From Bacteroidales bacterium (GTDB lineage: Bacteria; Bacteroidota; Bacteroidia; Bacteroidales; WCHB1-69), in the NCBI GenBank assembly GCA_024400835.1, contig JAKSMC010000028.1, positions 1 to 44,112 of the forward strand: a stretch of 44,112 bases of DNA, written 5' to 3'. How positions within the stretch are numbered: the first letter of the stretch is position 1; each line of letters starts with the position of its first letter. The notes below the pieces were generated by a model, which was given only the letters and a program-made list of their open reading frames with translations, was not told the origin of the DNA and searched no databases. Made by a program: the position numbers and the translations under genes. Positions 9,851 to 18,115 of the stretch are shown one piece after another.

Positions 9851-9858
9851 CAAATGTA
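9851..9858 (-). promoter_or_regulatory. Promoter -7 box for the clc-rfbC pair
   Basis: Minus-strand TACATTTG followed by CGGCTC. It matches TAnnTTTG but is so close to the annotated ATG that the transcript would be nearly leaderless, unless translation begins at Met13. Confidence 0.55.
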
Positions 9859-9920
9859 CAAAAAAATGTTTTATGGTTTGATAAGGATTTTATTCGTTCA
9901 AAAGGAATCCGCTGCAAACA

Positions 9921-9954
9921 AAGAAAGGACCGCCGCTTCCGACGATCCTTTCTT
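9921..9954 (-). terminator. Likely terminator of the S46 peptidase operon
   Basis: A 9-bp stem, AAGAAAGGA with TCCTTTCTT, around a 16-base GC-rich loop, 20 bases beyond the S46 gene stop on the minus strand, followed by a T-rich tail (TGTTTG). The U-tract is imperfect, so this is a moderate call. Confidence 0.5.
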
Positions 9955-9974
9955 CATTCATTGTGGATTATGAA

Positions 9975-12143
9975 TTATTTTCTGATATCCATTTCGTTGA
10001 GCAGGTAGCCAGCACCACCGAACTTGTCGATGATGAAGAGCACGTAACGGGAGTCAACGTTGATACAGCGTTGGAGTTCGGTGTTGAACACGATGTCGCT
10101 GCTCAGTGCTTCCCAGTTGCCATCGAATGCCAAGCCGATGAGCTCGCCGTTGGCGTTCATAATCGGGCTGCCGGAGTTGCCGCCGGTGATGTCGTTGTTA
10201 GACAAGAAGCAAACGTGCAATTCACCGTCTTTGTCAGCATATTGGCCGAAGTCCTTGGCGAGGATGAGGTTCTTCAACTTAGCGGGAACGTCGAATTCGG
10301 GGTCGCCTGGTTTTTCCTTTTGAAGGATGCCCTTCGTTGTGGTGAAGTAGTTGTAATGTACACCGTCAGCAGGGTAGTAGTCACATACGGTGCCATAAGT
10401 GCAACGCATGGTGCTGTTTGCATCCGGATAAATAGGGGTGGAAGCCTTGAATTCTTTAACTGCAGCCAAATAGGTGCGGCGAGGGACATCGAGGTTGTCC
10501 ATGTCTTCGTAAACGTGTTGGTTGACCATAACCATACCGACGATAGCTTGGAGGTATTGGTAGATAGGATCTTTTTCGAGAACTTTGTTGTTCGGTTTTC
10601 TTAAGAAGTTTTCGAAGTTTTCTCTGGAGATGAAAATAGAGTTGGAGAGCGCCTGCTTGAAGTTTTCGCAGCTGCCTTTGTAATTCTTCGTCATAAATTC
10701 GCTGATGTTGGGTTGTTTGTCAGCAGGGAGACGCTTCCAAGTCTTCATCGTCGCCATAATGACGTCGATTTCGGTTTGTTTGTCTTTGTTGCTGCAGTTT
10801 TGGTCGTAAACGCCTAAGAGAGCGTTGATTTTAGAATCTTTGAAGTTCTTTTCGGGTTTGCCTTTTTCATCTTTTTTGAGCATCAGAGAACCTTGAGTGC
10901 GCCAAGCAGCTAAGAGAGTGGCAGAAGCGGAGAGGCAGAGGTTAGCGTTGGTCATTGCCTTATAAGCATCACCGTTTACGCCTTCTACAACTTTCTTAAT
11001 GTCGTTCAAACAATTACCGTATTTTTTCTGACGGTCTTGATTGGCATTGATCCATTGAGTGAGTTCTTTTTCTTCTTTTTGCTTTTTGTCAACAACGCGG
11101 AGGTTCTTCAAACTTTCAACTTCACCATGTTGGTTTTTCCAATAGTTGGCCAGACCAGCGTAGTCGTCAGCATATTGCAAACGGACAGCTTCGTCAGCAT
11201 TCATATGGTCGTTAATAACAGGAAGGATGATATCCAGAGGTTCGTAGATGGCAGGGTCTTTGACGTCGATAGCGTTCTGAACTTCGTAGGAGGTCAGGAA
11301 ACGTTCCGTTGTGCCGGGATAACCCCAAATCATAGTGTAGTCACCTTGGTTGTAACCTTTAATGCTGACAGGCAAGAAGTGTTTTGGGTGGAAAGGGACA
11401 TTGTCTTTGGAGTATTTAGCCGGGGAACCGTCGGGAGCCGTATAGATGCGGAAAACGGTGAAGTCGCCAGTGTGACGAGGCCACATCCAGTTGTCTGTGT
11501 CGCCACCGAATTTGCCGATAGCGGCAGGAGGAGCCACAACTAAACGGACATCTTCGTAAGTGGTATAGACGAACATATAGTATTCATTGCCTTCGTAGAA
11601 AGGTTTTACAACAACATTGTAACGGCCGTTGTCCTCATTGTCTTTTTTGAGTTTCTTGATAGCGGCTTGAATAGCGTTGGTGCGGGCGGATTCGCTCATG
11701 TCTTCTTTAACTTCAGCCAAAACCGTAGAAGTGACGTCTTCCATTCTTTCCAGGAAGTTGACGTGGAAGTTGGCGGGAAGTTCTTCTTCTTTGCTCATAG
11801 CGAAGAAACCATTGCTCAGATAGTCATGTTCAACGGTGGAGAGTTCAACTACAGAGGAGTAGCCGCAGTGGTGGTTGGTGAACATCAAACCGTCGCGGGA
11901 AACCATCTCACCGGTGCAGAAACCGTCACCCAATTGGACGATGGCGTCTTTCAAAGAGGAATGGTTGATGTCGTAGAGTTGTTCCGGTGTCAGTTGCAGG
12001 CCGAGGCGCTGCATTTCAGCGTAGTTGTAGTTTTTGATGAACATCGGCAGCCACATACCTTCATCCGGCGGATTGATGGCGAAAGTGGTTGCGCAGAATA
12101 CTGTCATCATAGACAGTAAGAGTGCTTTTTTAATGCTTTTCAT
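9975..12143 (-). CDS. S46-family dipeptidyl-peptidase (DPP7/DPP11-like)
   Basis: A 722-residue secreted serine exopeptidase that would remove dipeptides from oligopeptide N-termini in the periplasm or at the surface, feeding amino-acid catabolism. It has a signal peptide (to about residue 22), the histidine region GLMFTNHHCGYSSV (His91/92), an aspartate region GDTDNWMWPRHTGDF (215-228) and the nucleophile Ser657 in GGNSGSPI. From what I recall of the P. gingivalis enzymes, an arginine in the S1 pocket makes DPP11 specific for Asp/Glu while DPP7 has glycine; the aligned residue here is Gly675 in AFDGNWEA, which favours the DPP7-type preference for hydrophobic residues. It is 29 bases downstream of lspA on the same strand, so it is likely the last gene of that operon. 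Confidence 0.88.
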   Translation of the reverse strand: MKSIKKALLLSMMTVFCATTFAINPPDEGMWLPMFIKNYNYAEMQRLGLQLTPEQLYDINHSSLKDAIVQLGDGFCTGEMVSRDGLMFTNHHCGYSSVVELSTVEHDYLSNGFFAMSKEEELPANFHVNFLERMEDVTSTVLAEVKEDMSESARTNAIQAAIKKLKKDNEDNGRYNVVVKPFYEGNEYYMFVYTTYEDVRLVVAPPAAIGKFGGDTDNWMWPRHTGDFTVFRIYTAPDGSPAKYSKDNVPFHPKHFLPVSIKGYNQGDYTMIWGYPGTTERFLTSYEVQNAIDVKDPAIYEPLDIILPVINDHMNADEAVRLQYADDYAGLANYWKNQHGEVESLKNLRVVDKKQKEEKELTQWINANQDRQKKYGNCLNDIKKVVEGVNGDAYKAMTNANLCLSASATLLAAWRTQGSLMLKKDEKGKPEKNFKDSKINALLGVYDQNCSNKDKQTEIDVIMATMKTWKRLPADKQPNISEFMTKNYKGSCENFKQALSNSIFISRENFENFLRKPNNKVLEKDPIYQYLQAIVGMVMVNQHVYEDMDNLDVPRRTYLAAVKEFKASTPIYPDANSTMRCTYGTVCDYYPADGVHYNYFTTTKGILQKEKPGDPEFDVPAKLKNLILAKDFGQYADKDGELHVCFLSNNDITGGNSGSPIMNANGELIGLAFDGNWEALSSDIVFNTELQRCINVDSRYVLFIIDKFGGAGYLLNEMDIRK

Positions 12144-12172
12144 ATTTGTGAATTTAATTAATGAGAATTTCT

Positions 12173-12895
12173 TTAAAGGTTGTCGTTAGACGCAGCCTCT
12201 TCCAATTCGCTACAAGATTCTTCTTCTTTTTTGTCGAACTCTTTGAAGAGTCTTTTGCTGAAGATGATAGCTAAGAAGATACCTACGGTGATGCAGGAAT
12301 CGGCGATGTTGAAGATGGCCGGGAAGAAATAGCTGCCGCCCCAAAGCGGGAACCCGTCGGGGATGTGGAACAGCTTGACATAAAACATATCAACGACTTT
12401 GCCATAGAAGAACGGCGCATAACCGCCGCCTTCCGGGAAGAGGGACGCTGTGACAAAGAATGTGCTTTCGTTGAATATGAGACCGTAGAACAGACAGTCG
12501 ATGATGTTGCCCAATGCCCCAGCGATAATGAGGCATAAAATTGTCAGGGTGATGCCGTCCATCTTTTCGTTCTTGATCTGTTTGTGCATGTACCAGCATA
12601 GGAAGACGACCAGTACGACGCGGAGAAGGGAAAGCATAAGTTTGCCGAGATTCTGGCCCAGGCTTATGCCGAAGGCCATGCCTTCGTTTTCCACAAAATA
12701 CAAGTTGAACCAGTTGCCCAAGACAGGGATGGTTTCTCCCAAAGTCATGTGGGTTTTCACCCATATTTTGAGCAATTGGTCCAAAAATATAATGGCCACA
12801 ATAACGCAACTTGCAATTATTGTGTATTTTTTCTGCTTGTTAAACACGTTAGTTGTTCTCCCTGTTGTTTTTAGTGGAAACATCAAGCGTTGCAT
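12173..12895 (-). CDS. lspA: Lipoprotein signal peptidase (signal peptidase II)
   Basis: An inner-membrane aspartyl protease that cleaves the signal peptide of prolipoproteins after lipidation. Four hydrophobic segments are visible. The catalytic dyad lies in GALGNIIDCLFYG and FNIADSCITVGI, and FVENEGMAFGI is the conserved first loop. A 30-residue insertion before the second aspartate (FFVTASLFPEGGGYAPF and on) is usual in Bacteroidota. The ATG at 12895 overlaps the upstream dksA-like gene by 47 bases; a GTG at 12847 begins just after that gene's stop and gives a protein of about 224 residues, an equally good start. Its placement ahead of a secreted peptidase and near gldD fits an envelope-biogenesis cluster. 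Confidence 0.93.
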   Translation of the reverse strand: MQRLMFPLKTTGRTTNVFNKQKKYTIIASCVIVAIIFLDQLLKIWVKTHMTLGETIPVLGNWFNLYFVENEGMAFGISLGQNLGKLMLSLLRVVLVVFLCWYMHKQIKNEKMDGITLTILCLIIAGALGNIIDCLFYGLIFNESTFFVTASLFPEGGGYAPFFYGKVVDMFYVKLFHIPDGFPLWGGSYFFPAIFNIADSCITVGIFLAIIFSKRLFKEFDKKEEESCSELEEAASNDNL

Positions 12896-13235
12896 GAGGA
12901 ACGATTCTGAGTCTTTCCTTCGGGATGAGTTTTCCCGTCATGCGGTCAACGCCGTAGGTTTTGTTCTCAATACGAACGAGAGCGGCTTCGAGGTTGGCGA
13001 TATATTTGTCCAAGCGGCCAGCCAGACGGCTGTTTTCCTCTTTGGAGAGCACTTGGTTGCCTTCCTCCAGGTTTTTAAAAGTGGGAGCTGTGTCACTGGT
13101 GTCGTTGCCTGTGCCGTTGTAGGCTTCTTGATAAAGCTTCAGGGATTCCTTTGCTTCTGCTATTTTAGCTTCAATAAGGATTCTGAATTCCTCAAGGTCT
13201 TCATCAGAATATCGGTTTACAATCTTTGTGTCCAT
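12849..13235 (-). CDS. DksA/TraR-family protein lacking zinc-finger cysteines
   Basis: A 128-residue protein with an N-terminal coiled coil (about residues 10-90, SDEDLEEFRILIEAKIAEAK and on) and the C-terminal DksA/TraR motif YGVDRMTGKLIPKERLRIVP. Classical family members bind zinc through four cysteines and modulate RNA polymerase through the secondary channel; no cysteine remains here, though the TGKLIPKERL helix is well conserved. The acidic tip expected of DksA is not obvious. It precedes and overlaps lspA, an arrangement common in Bacteroidota, and has its own promoter. Function as a transcription modulator is inference. Confidence 0.85.
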   Translation of the reverse strand: MDTKIVNRYSDEDLEEFRILIEAKIAEAKESLKLYQEAYNGTGNDTSDTAPTFKNLEEGNQVLSKEENSRLAGRLDKYIANLEAALVRIENKTYGVDRMTGKLIPKERLRIVPHATLDVSTKNNRENN

Positions 13236-13267
13236 TTCAATAATTGTTATAGGTTAAAAATGAGCCG

Positions 13268-13275
13268 CAAAGATA
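13268..13275 (-). promoter_or_regulatory. Promoter -7 box for dksA-like - lspA - S46 operon
   Basis: Minus-strand TATCTTTG followed by CGGCTCA, 33 bases upstream of the start at 13235. The 17-base context TATATCTTTGCGGCTCA is identical to the boxes at 35053 and 37027 on the plus strand. Confidence 0.7.
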
Positions 13276-13298
13276 TACTTTTTTTGCTAAACTCCCTA

Positions 13299-14579
13299 CT
13301 ATTTGACCAATTTGCTGATTTGTTGCTGATGTTTGGAATTTGTGACTTTTAGGATATAGAAGCCTTTTTTGAAATCGAATTGGTGTGTAATCTTTTGTGA
13401 ACCAGCGTCTAACGTTTCGCTGAAGTTGGCTAACAGCTTGCCGTCAACTGAGTAAATGTCGAAAGTGTATTGGTCGGGTTCGTCACTGTGCAGGCGGATG
13501 TCAAGTTGGTCTCTGACAGGATTTGTGACCCTTAATTGGAAGGTCGGCTCATAGTCGGCAATGCTGCTGCCGTGTGCGTTGATGGCAAATTCCGTGATGA
13601 CGGGCAGGTGGTCGGATTGGTTGTACAAAGCCGTGGCCACCGCTGAGGGTATGCTGCTGTTCTGGGGCGATGTTATGGAACCATTGAAGCGGTGCCCGTC
13701 CTGTCCTAAGGCATGATAGGTCTCGGGCAACACCTGTACGTCGCTGCTTCCGTAATAGACGTACGGCGAGACGAGGATGATGTCAAAACGGTCGTCTAAG
13801 CCGCCCGTGGCAAAGCAGCCGTCCGACTGGGTGTGCGTGGATTGCGTGTGTATGTCCGCAAATTGGCCGTTGTTGTTCCAATGTCCTTCCCGGTCGATGG
13901 GATCGTAGAAACAGTACAGGCTGTTAGAGTAATGTATAAGTTCTTGGTAGCAGTCTTCTTCTGCCGTGTAGATGTTGAAATCTCCTGAAAGCACGTAGTT
14001 CCCGGGGTTGCCCATGGATGAGATCTTGCTCATCAGTCGCTGTGTCTGCACGTAGCGCGCAGCCGCGTTGGCGTCGGAAGAGCCAGCCTTGAGGTGCGCA
14101 ATCCAGAATGTGATGAACACCGTGTCCCCTTCGGCCAGTTCCGCTGAGTTGTAATACATCTTGTACCCGTTGATGTCACGGTAGGACGTGGTGATATAGT
14201 AGTTTTGATAAAACGTGAGCTTCCGGGAGTTGTAGAATATCATGTTGGAGATATAGCCCCCCGAGTAGTTGGTCAGCGGACCTCTCCTGTAATAGTCAAT
14301 TCCGTCAACGTTGATGTCGTTGCTCAAAATCCGGTCGGCATAACTCACGTTGCTGCCGATCTCATTGACACAGAAAACGTCAGGCATGACGTATTGGAAA
14401 ATAGTCCGGATATTGGCATCTTTGTTGTTGAGGCTGTTTGTTGACGCGTTGCAGTCGGACACGCCGGAGTTGTCGGTGTAATACATCAGGTTGTATTGCA
14501 TCATGCGCAGGGTGTCTTGTCCGAACAACGTTGTGTTACATATAATAAATAATGTAAAAAGCAGTAGATGTTTCTTCAT
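13299..14579 (-). CDS. Secreted endonuclease/exonuclease/phosphatase-family protein with type IX sorting domain
   Basis: A 426-residue protein with signal peptide (to GQ at 20-21), an endonuclease/exonuclease/phosphatase fold (about 22-330) and a C-terminal type IX secretion sorting domain (about 345-426). Motifs are MQYNLMYYTD near the N-terminus, VNEIGS with the metal-binding glutamate, LSGDFNIYTAEED and the final NQSDHLPVITEF with the Asp-His pair. The tail shows the usual pattern: LRVTNPVRDQLDIRL, FDIYSVDGKLL and FKKGFYILKVTNSK. It is therefore likely exported through the T9SS and anchored or released at the surface, acting on nucleic acid or phosphate esters. It starts 9 bases after gldD, a gliding/T9SS gene, so the pair probably share a transcript. 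Confidence 0.87.
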   Translation of the reverse strand: MKKHLLLFTLFIICNTTLFGQDTLRMMQYNLMYYTDNSGVSDCNASTNSLNNKDANIRTIFQYVMPDVFCVNEIGSNVSYADRILSNDINVDGIDYYRRGPLTNYSGGYISNMIFYNSRKLTFYQNYYITTSYRDINGYKMYYNSAELAEGDTVFITFWIAHLKAGSSDANAAARYVQTQRLMSKISSMGNPGNYVLSGDFNIYTAEEDCYQELIHYSNSLYCFYDPIDREGHWNNNGQFADIHTQSTHTQSDGCFATGGLDDRFDIILVSPYVYYGSSDVQVLPETYHALGQDGHRFNGSITSPQNSSIPSAVATALYNQSDHLPVITEFAINAHGSSIADYEPTFQLRVTNPVRDQLDIRLHSDEPDQYTFDIYSVDGKLLANFSETLDAGSQKITHQFDFKKGFYILKVTNSKHQQQISKLVK

Positions 14580-14588
14580 AGAGTTTTG

Positions 14589-15191
14589 TTATTTCCATTC
14601 GAAGGTGCCGATGAGGTGCATGGCATCTTCACGCAGATAGTTGATGACAGGTTCGAGGGAGTCGTTGTTGGGAGTGAAGTTGAAGTAGAGGGTGCCTCTC
14701 AGGAAATGGTGGGCACTGTCGGTCATCCAGAATTGGAACGGGGTGGCGACTTCTTTGCCGGCAATGTCGTAAATCTGTCCCCAGACGCGTGCTTCGGGGT
14801 CTCGGATGATGGAGTACTCTACATCGTCCGCTTTCTGATAGTGGAATTTCACCATCTTCTCTTCCTGCACGATGAGGTTGCGAAGACTGTCTGCATTCTT
14901 TATTGGAAAGTATGTGAACTTGAAAGTGGCGTTCAGGCTCGGATAGTCAACGTCAATCCAGCAGGAACCATTGGCCTGTTTTTTGATGGCGATATTGGAA
15001 AATGTGGACTGTTCGAAAGTGAAGGGGATAGTTGTGTCTTGTTGCATGTACTTGTGCTCCGGCATGTCCAGTCGGAAATATCCCATGGGCTTGGGTTCGA
15101 GGATCTCTTCCTTGTGGAAGCAGGAGACGAAAAGCAATGTCGCGCACAAGGCGGCGATTACCGAGCGGAGACATCTAACTGTATTGTTCAT
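14589..15191 (-). CDS. gldD: Gliding motility/T9SS-associated lipoprotein GldD
   Basis: A 200-residue lipoprotein: signal peptide ending LLFVSC, so Cys24 is the likely lipidated residue. GldD hallmarks are EPKPMGYFRLDMPEHKY, SCWIDVDYPSLNATFKFTYF, VWGQIYDIAGKEVATPFQFW and TDSAHHFLRGTLYFNF, with the closing HLIGTFEWK. In Flavobacterium johnsoniae GldD is needed for gliding and for type IX secretion; in non-gliding Bacteroidales it is retained with the secretion system. It lies 15 bases after rpoD and 9 bases before a gene whose product carries a T9SS sorting tail, which fits its role. Confidence 0.9.
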   Translation of the reverse strand: MNNTVRCLRSVIAALCATLLFVSCFHKEEILEPKPMGYFRLDMPEHKYMQQDTTIPFTFEQSTFSNIAIKKQANGSCWIDVDYPSLNATFKFTYFPIKNADSLRNLIVQEEKMVKFHYQKADDVEYSIIRDPEARVWGQIYDIAGKEVATPFQFWMTDSAHHFLRGTLYFNFTPNNDSLEPVINYLREDAMHLIGTFEWK

Positions 15192-15206
15192 GTAGAGACT
15201 GAGTTT

Positions 15207-16067
15207 TTATAAGTAGCTTTTTAAAGTCTTGTTTTTACTGTTCTGACGGAGGCGCTTGAGGGCGCGTTCTTTGATTTGGCGGACCCTTTCGCGGGAAAGT
15301 CCCATGTGGTCGCCGATTTCGTCCAAGGTGTATTCGTGCGAGGTGTTGATGCCGTAGAAGAGCATGAGTACTTCGCGTTCCTTGTCGGGGAGCGTTTTCA
15401 GAATGTCCCGGATTTCGGAGGCTAAGGATTCCTGCATGAGGATGACGTCAGTGTCTTCGTCATTTTCATGGACGAAGATGTCCACAAAGCGAGTCTCTTC
15501 GTTCGGAGAAATCGGAGAGTCGATGGACTGTGGGTGGTTGTTCATTTTCATGATTTCGGAAACCTTGTACACCGGCATGTCGATGGCTTCGGCAATTTCC
15601 TCGGTGGTGGGCACGCGCTTCAACGTCTGTTCCAGACGGGAAGACTCCTTTTTGATTTTGTTGATGACACCTACTTGGTTGAGGGGCAGACGTACAATAC
15701 GGGATTGGTCTGCGATGGCTTGCAGAATGGACTGACGAATCCACCATACGGCATAGGAAATGAATTTGAATCCACGGGTTTCGTCAAATCGTTTGGCAGC
15801 TTTGATAAGTCCGACATTACCCTCGTTGATGAGGTCTTGCAGACTGATGCCCTGATTCTGATACTGTTTTGCAACAGAGACCACGAAACGCAGGTTCGTC
15901 GTGGTGAGTTTGTTGAGGGCTTCTTCATCACCGGCTTTGATTCGGCGGGCCAATTCCACCTCTTCTTCGGCACTGATCATCTGCTCTTTGCCGATGTCTG
16001 CCAAGTAGCGGTCCAGCGATGCGGAATCGCGGTTGGTGATGGATTTGGAAATTTTAAGTTGTCTCAT
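15207..16067 (-). CDS. rpoD: Primary RNA polymerase sigma factor, Bacteroidota short form
   Basis: A 286-residue sigma-70 factor without the long region 1.1 and non-conserved insert of proteobacterial RpoD, as is normal in Bacteroidota. Region 1.2 is DRYLADIGKEQMISAEEEVE, region 2.1-2.2 DLINEGNVGLIKAAKRFDE, region 2.3-2.4 GFKFISYAVWWIRQSI, and region 4.2 HMGLSRERVRQIKERALKRL. This is presumably the factor that reads the TAnnTTTG boxes found throughout the window. It sits 20 bases after htrA and 15 before gldD on the same strand, so it may be co-transcribed with envelope genes. Confidence 0.95.
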   Translation of the reverse strand: MRQLKISKSITNRDSASLDRYLADIGKEQMISAEEEVELARRIKAGDEEALNKLTTTNLRFVVSVAKQYQNQGISLQDLINEGNVGLIKAAKRFDETRGFKFISYAVWWIRQSILQAIADQSRIVRLPLNQVGVINKIKKESSRLEQTLKRVPTTEEIAEAIDMPVYKVSEIMKMNNHPQSIDSPISPNEETRFVDIFVHENDEDTDVILMQESLASEIRDILKTLPDKEREVLMLFYGINTSHEYTLDEIGDHMGLSRERVRQIKERALKRLRQNSKNKTLKSYL

Positions 16068-16087
16068 AATTTTGAATAAAAGTGCAC

Positions 16088-17197
16088 TTATTCTTTTTTC
16101 AATAGTTCGGTTGTACCTTGATTATTTAATAAAGTTACAACTTTAGTATATTTTTCTTTATTACGTACATAAGAAATGTTCACCACGTCACCGGGGGATT
16201 TGGTTTTGAGCACGCCGCGGACTTCGGCCAGGCTGTTCACGGGTTGGTTGTCGATGCTCAGAATCACGTCACCTTCTAGGAAGTCGTTTTTGGCGGCGGC
16301 ACCGTCTTCTTCGACTTCGGCCACATAGATGCCGCGTACGTCGTCCAGCTCATATTCTTCGGCCAACTTAGCGTTGAGTTCCATGATGGAAACGCCGAGG
16401 AAGGCTTTCTGTACCTGGCCGTAGTTTTTGAGGTCGAGGTAAATTTTCTGCACGATGTTGGACGGTATGGCGAAGGAGTATCCGGTGTAGAAGCCGTTGC
16501 CGGAAGCGATGGCTGTGTTGATGCCAACGAGTCTGCCGTCAGCGTTGACCAAGGCGCCGCCGGAGTTTCCGGAGTTGACGGCGGCATCCGTTTGCAGATA
16601 GCACTCTTCGGAGCCCCCTCTGCTGGAGAGTTCCAGCTGGCGGGCCTTTGCACTGATGATGCCTGCGGTCACTGTGGAGGTCAGATTCATGGGGTTGCCT
16701 ACAGCCAGTACCCACTCACCGATGCGCACTTCGTCGGAATTCGCAAACTGCAGGAAGGGCAGCCCCTCGGCGTCAATCTTGATGAGCGCCAAGTCGGAGT
16801 TCGGGTCCGTGCCGATGATGGTGCCGTTGAATTCGCGTTTGTCGTTCAGGGTGATGGTGGTCTTCACCGCATCTGAAACCACGTGGTTGTTGGTGATGAT
16901 GTAACCGTCAGCAGATACGATGACGCCGGAGCCGGCAGCCTGAACGGGGTAGGTGCTCGGCGCCATGCCGAAGAAATGTTCCCAGATGGTACCTCCGAAA
17001 AAGTCATCCCATTCGGGTGTTTTCTGCGTGAATTCTGTCTTTATATACACAACGGCGTTCACGGAATTCTCTGCCGCGTCTGTCAAATCAACATATTTCG
17101 CAGTTTTTGTACTGCTTTGCGCATATCCCTGAGGTAAGGTTAAACATAGTACTAATGCGCAGATTGATAATGCTTTAATGTAATTTGTGAGTTTCAT
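16088..17197 (-). CDS. htrA: HtrA/DegP-like periplasmic serine protease, single PDZ domain
   Basis: A 369-residue secreted serine protease and probable chaperone for misfolded envelope proteins. After a signal peptide (ending GYAQ, residue 27) the trypsin-like domain carries the triad His105 (TNNHVV), Asp135 (NSDLALIK) and Ser212 (GNSGGALV). One PDZ domain follows (about 265-360: FLGVSIMELNAKLAEE, FLEGDVILSIDNQPVNS). Bacteroides DegQ proteins usually have two PDZ domains and around 500 residues, so this is a short DegS-like form, but with a cleavable signal peptide in place of a membrane anchor. It heads the run htrA - rpoD - gldD - secreted phosphoesterase, which suggests a link between envelope stress and secretion. 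I found no clear TAnnTTTG box in front of it. Confidence 0.9.
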   Translation of the reverse strand: MKLTNYIKALSICALVLCLTLPQGYAQSSTKTAKYVDLTDAAENSVNAVVYIKTEFTQKTPEWDDFFGGTIWEHFFGMAPSTYPVQAAGSGVIVSADGYIITNNHVVSDAVKTTITLNDKREFNGTIIGTDPNSDLALIKIDAEGLPFLQFANSDEVRIGEWVLAVGNPMNLTSTVTAGIISAKARQLELSSRGGSEECYLQTDAAVNSGNSGGALVNADGRLVGINTAIASGNGFYTGYSFAIPSNIVQKIYLDLKNYGQVQKAFLGVSIMELNAKLAEEYELDDVRGIYVAEVEEDGAAAKNDFLEGDVILSIDNQPVNSLAEVRGVLKTKSPGDVVNISYVRNKEKYTKVVTLLNNQGTTELLKKE

Positions 17198-17287
17198 AGG
17201 TGTAGAGTTTTTTGTTAAAAAAGCAGACTAATAACGATGATGTTGAAAAAAAATTGCAGGACAAAGTGAAGTATTTGATTTTTTTTC

Positions 17288-17295
17288 TATTTTTG
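17288..17295 (+). promoter_or_regulatory. Promoter -7 box for rplU-rpmA
   Basis: TATTTTTG followed by CCGCC, 37 bases upstream of rplU. The -33 region is T-rich without a clear TTTG at the right distance. Confidence 0.6.
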
Positions 17296-17332
17296 CCGCC
17301 CCAAAAAATTAATAACTAAAACAACATTAGAA

Positions 17333-17644
17333 ATGTACGCAATCGTAGAAATAGCCGGGCAACAATTCAAGATTGAAAAAGACCGCAAAGTCTATGTTCA
17401 ACGCCTCCAGGCTGAAGAAGGTTCACAGGTCAAATTCGACCGCGTGATGTTAGTAGCAAATGACGGTGATGTAAAAGTAGGTGCTCCGACCGTAAACGGC
17501 GCTGTAGTAACCGCTACCGTTAACAAACACCTCAAAGGTGACAAAGTTCTTGTTTTCAAGAAAAAGAGAAGAAAAGGTTATCAGAAATTGAACGGTCATC
17601 GTCAATGCCTGACCCAAATTACAATTAATGACATCACCTTATAA
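17333..17644 (+). CDS. rplU: 50S ribosomal protein bL21
   Basis: A 103-residue large-subunit protein. The start [19 protein letters not shown] and the basic segment [18 protein letters not shown] near residues 75-92 are diagnostic; it binds 23S rRNA. Length matches the family. It is followed after 26 bases by rpmA, the usual pairing. Confidence 0.97.
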   Translation: MYAIVEIAGQQFKIEKDRKVYVQRLQAEEGSQVKFDRVMLVANDGDVKVGAPTVNGAVVTATVNKHLKGDKVLVFKKKRRKGYQKLNGHRQCLTQITINDITL

Positions 17645-17670
17645 TTATTAACGATTAAAAACTAAAACGT

Positions 17671-17931
17671 ATGGCACATAAAAAAGGTGTCGGTAGTTCA
17701 GAGAACGGCCGCGAATCACATAGCAAAAGATTAGGTTTGAAAATTTTCGGTGGACAGTTCGCCAAAGCTGGTAACATCATCGTTCGCCAAAGAGGTACAG
17801 TCCACAACCCTGGTATGAATGTAGGTATGGGTAAAGACCACACTTTGTTCGCACTTTGCGACGGCACCGTGGTTTTCCGCAAAACCTATAAAGATAAATC
17901 ATTTGTATCGGTCATTCCTGCCCAGGAATAA
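17671..17931 (+). CDS. rpmA: 50S ribosomal protein bL27
   Basis: An 86-residue protein beginning [20 protein letters not shown], with [20 protein letters not shown] in the middle, typical of bL27. The N-terminus reaches toward the peptidyl-transferase centre. There is no extra N-terminal peptide of the kind processed in Firmicutes. It ends the two-gene operon just before a strong terminator. Confidence 0.97.
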   Translation: MAHKKGVGSSENGRESHSKRLGLKIFGGQFAKAGNIIVRQRGTVHNPGMNVGMGKDHTLFALCDGTVVFRKTYKDKSFVSVIPAQE

Positions 17932-17973
17932 GGATAGAAGTGATATTTTGTTCATAATGTTTGATTTAAGATT

Positions 17974-18002
17974 ACCGCTCCCCTCAAGGAGCGGTTTTCT
18001 TT
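17974..18002 (+). terminator. Intrinsic terminator of rplU-rpmA
   Basis: An 8-bp perfect stem, ACCGCTCC with GGAGCGGT, a 6-base loop (CCTCAA) and a T-rich tail TTTCTTTTT, 43 bases after the rpmA stop. Confidence 0.85.
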
Positions 18003-18087
18003 TTATGCCTTCTGCACTCCTCCGCCTACTCTTTCCCCGACCTCTTTTTCCCCGCCAGGTACATACACTTTAATACCTCTTTTTTTG

Positions 18088-18095
18088 TATCTTTG
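18088..18095 (+). promoter_or_regulatory. Promoter -7 box for the holA-valS operon
   Basis: TATCTTTG followed by CGGCC, 21 bases upstream of the holA ATG, preceded by a T-run. Confidence 0.65.
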
Positions 18096-18115
18096 CGGCC
18101 TTATTTTGAAAACCT

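Noticed and set aside
13261..13277. Seventeen-base identity between the dksA-like promoter and the boxes at 35053 and 37027
   Set aside because: The match covers just the extended promoter consensus (TATATCTTTGCGGCTCA) without the GGAATTATTC core, so it does not show membership of the repeat-controlled group.
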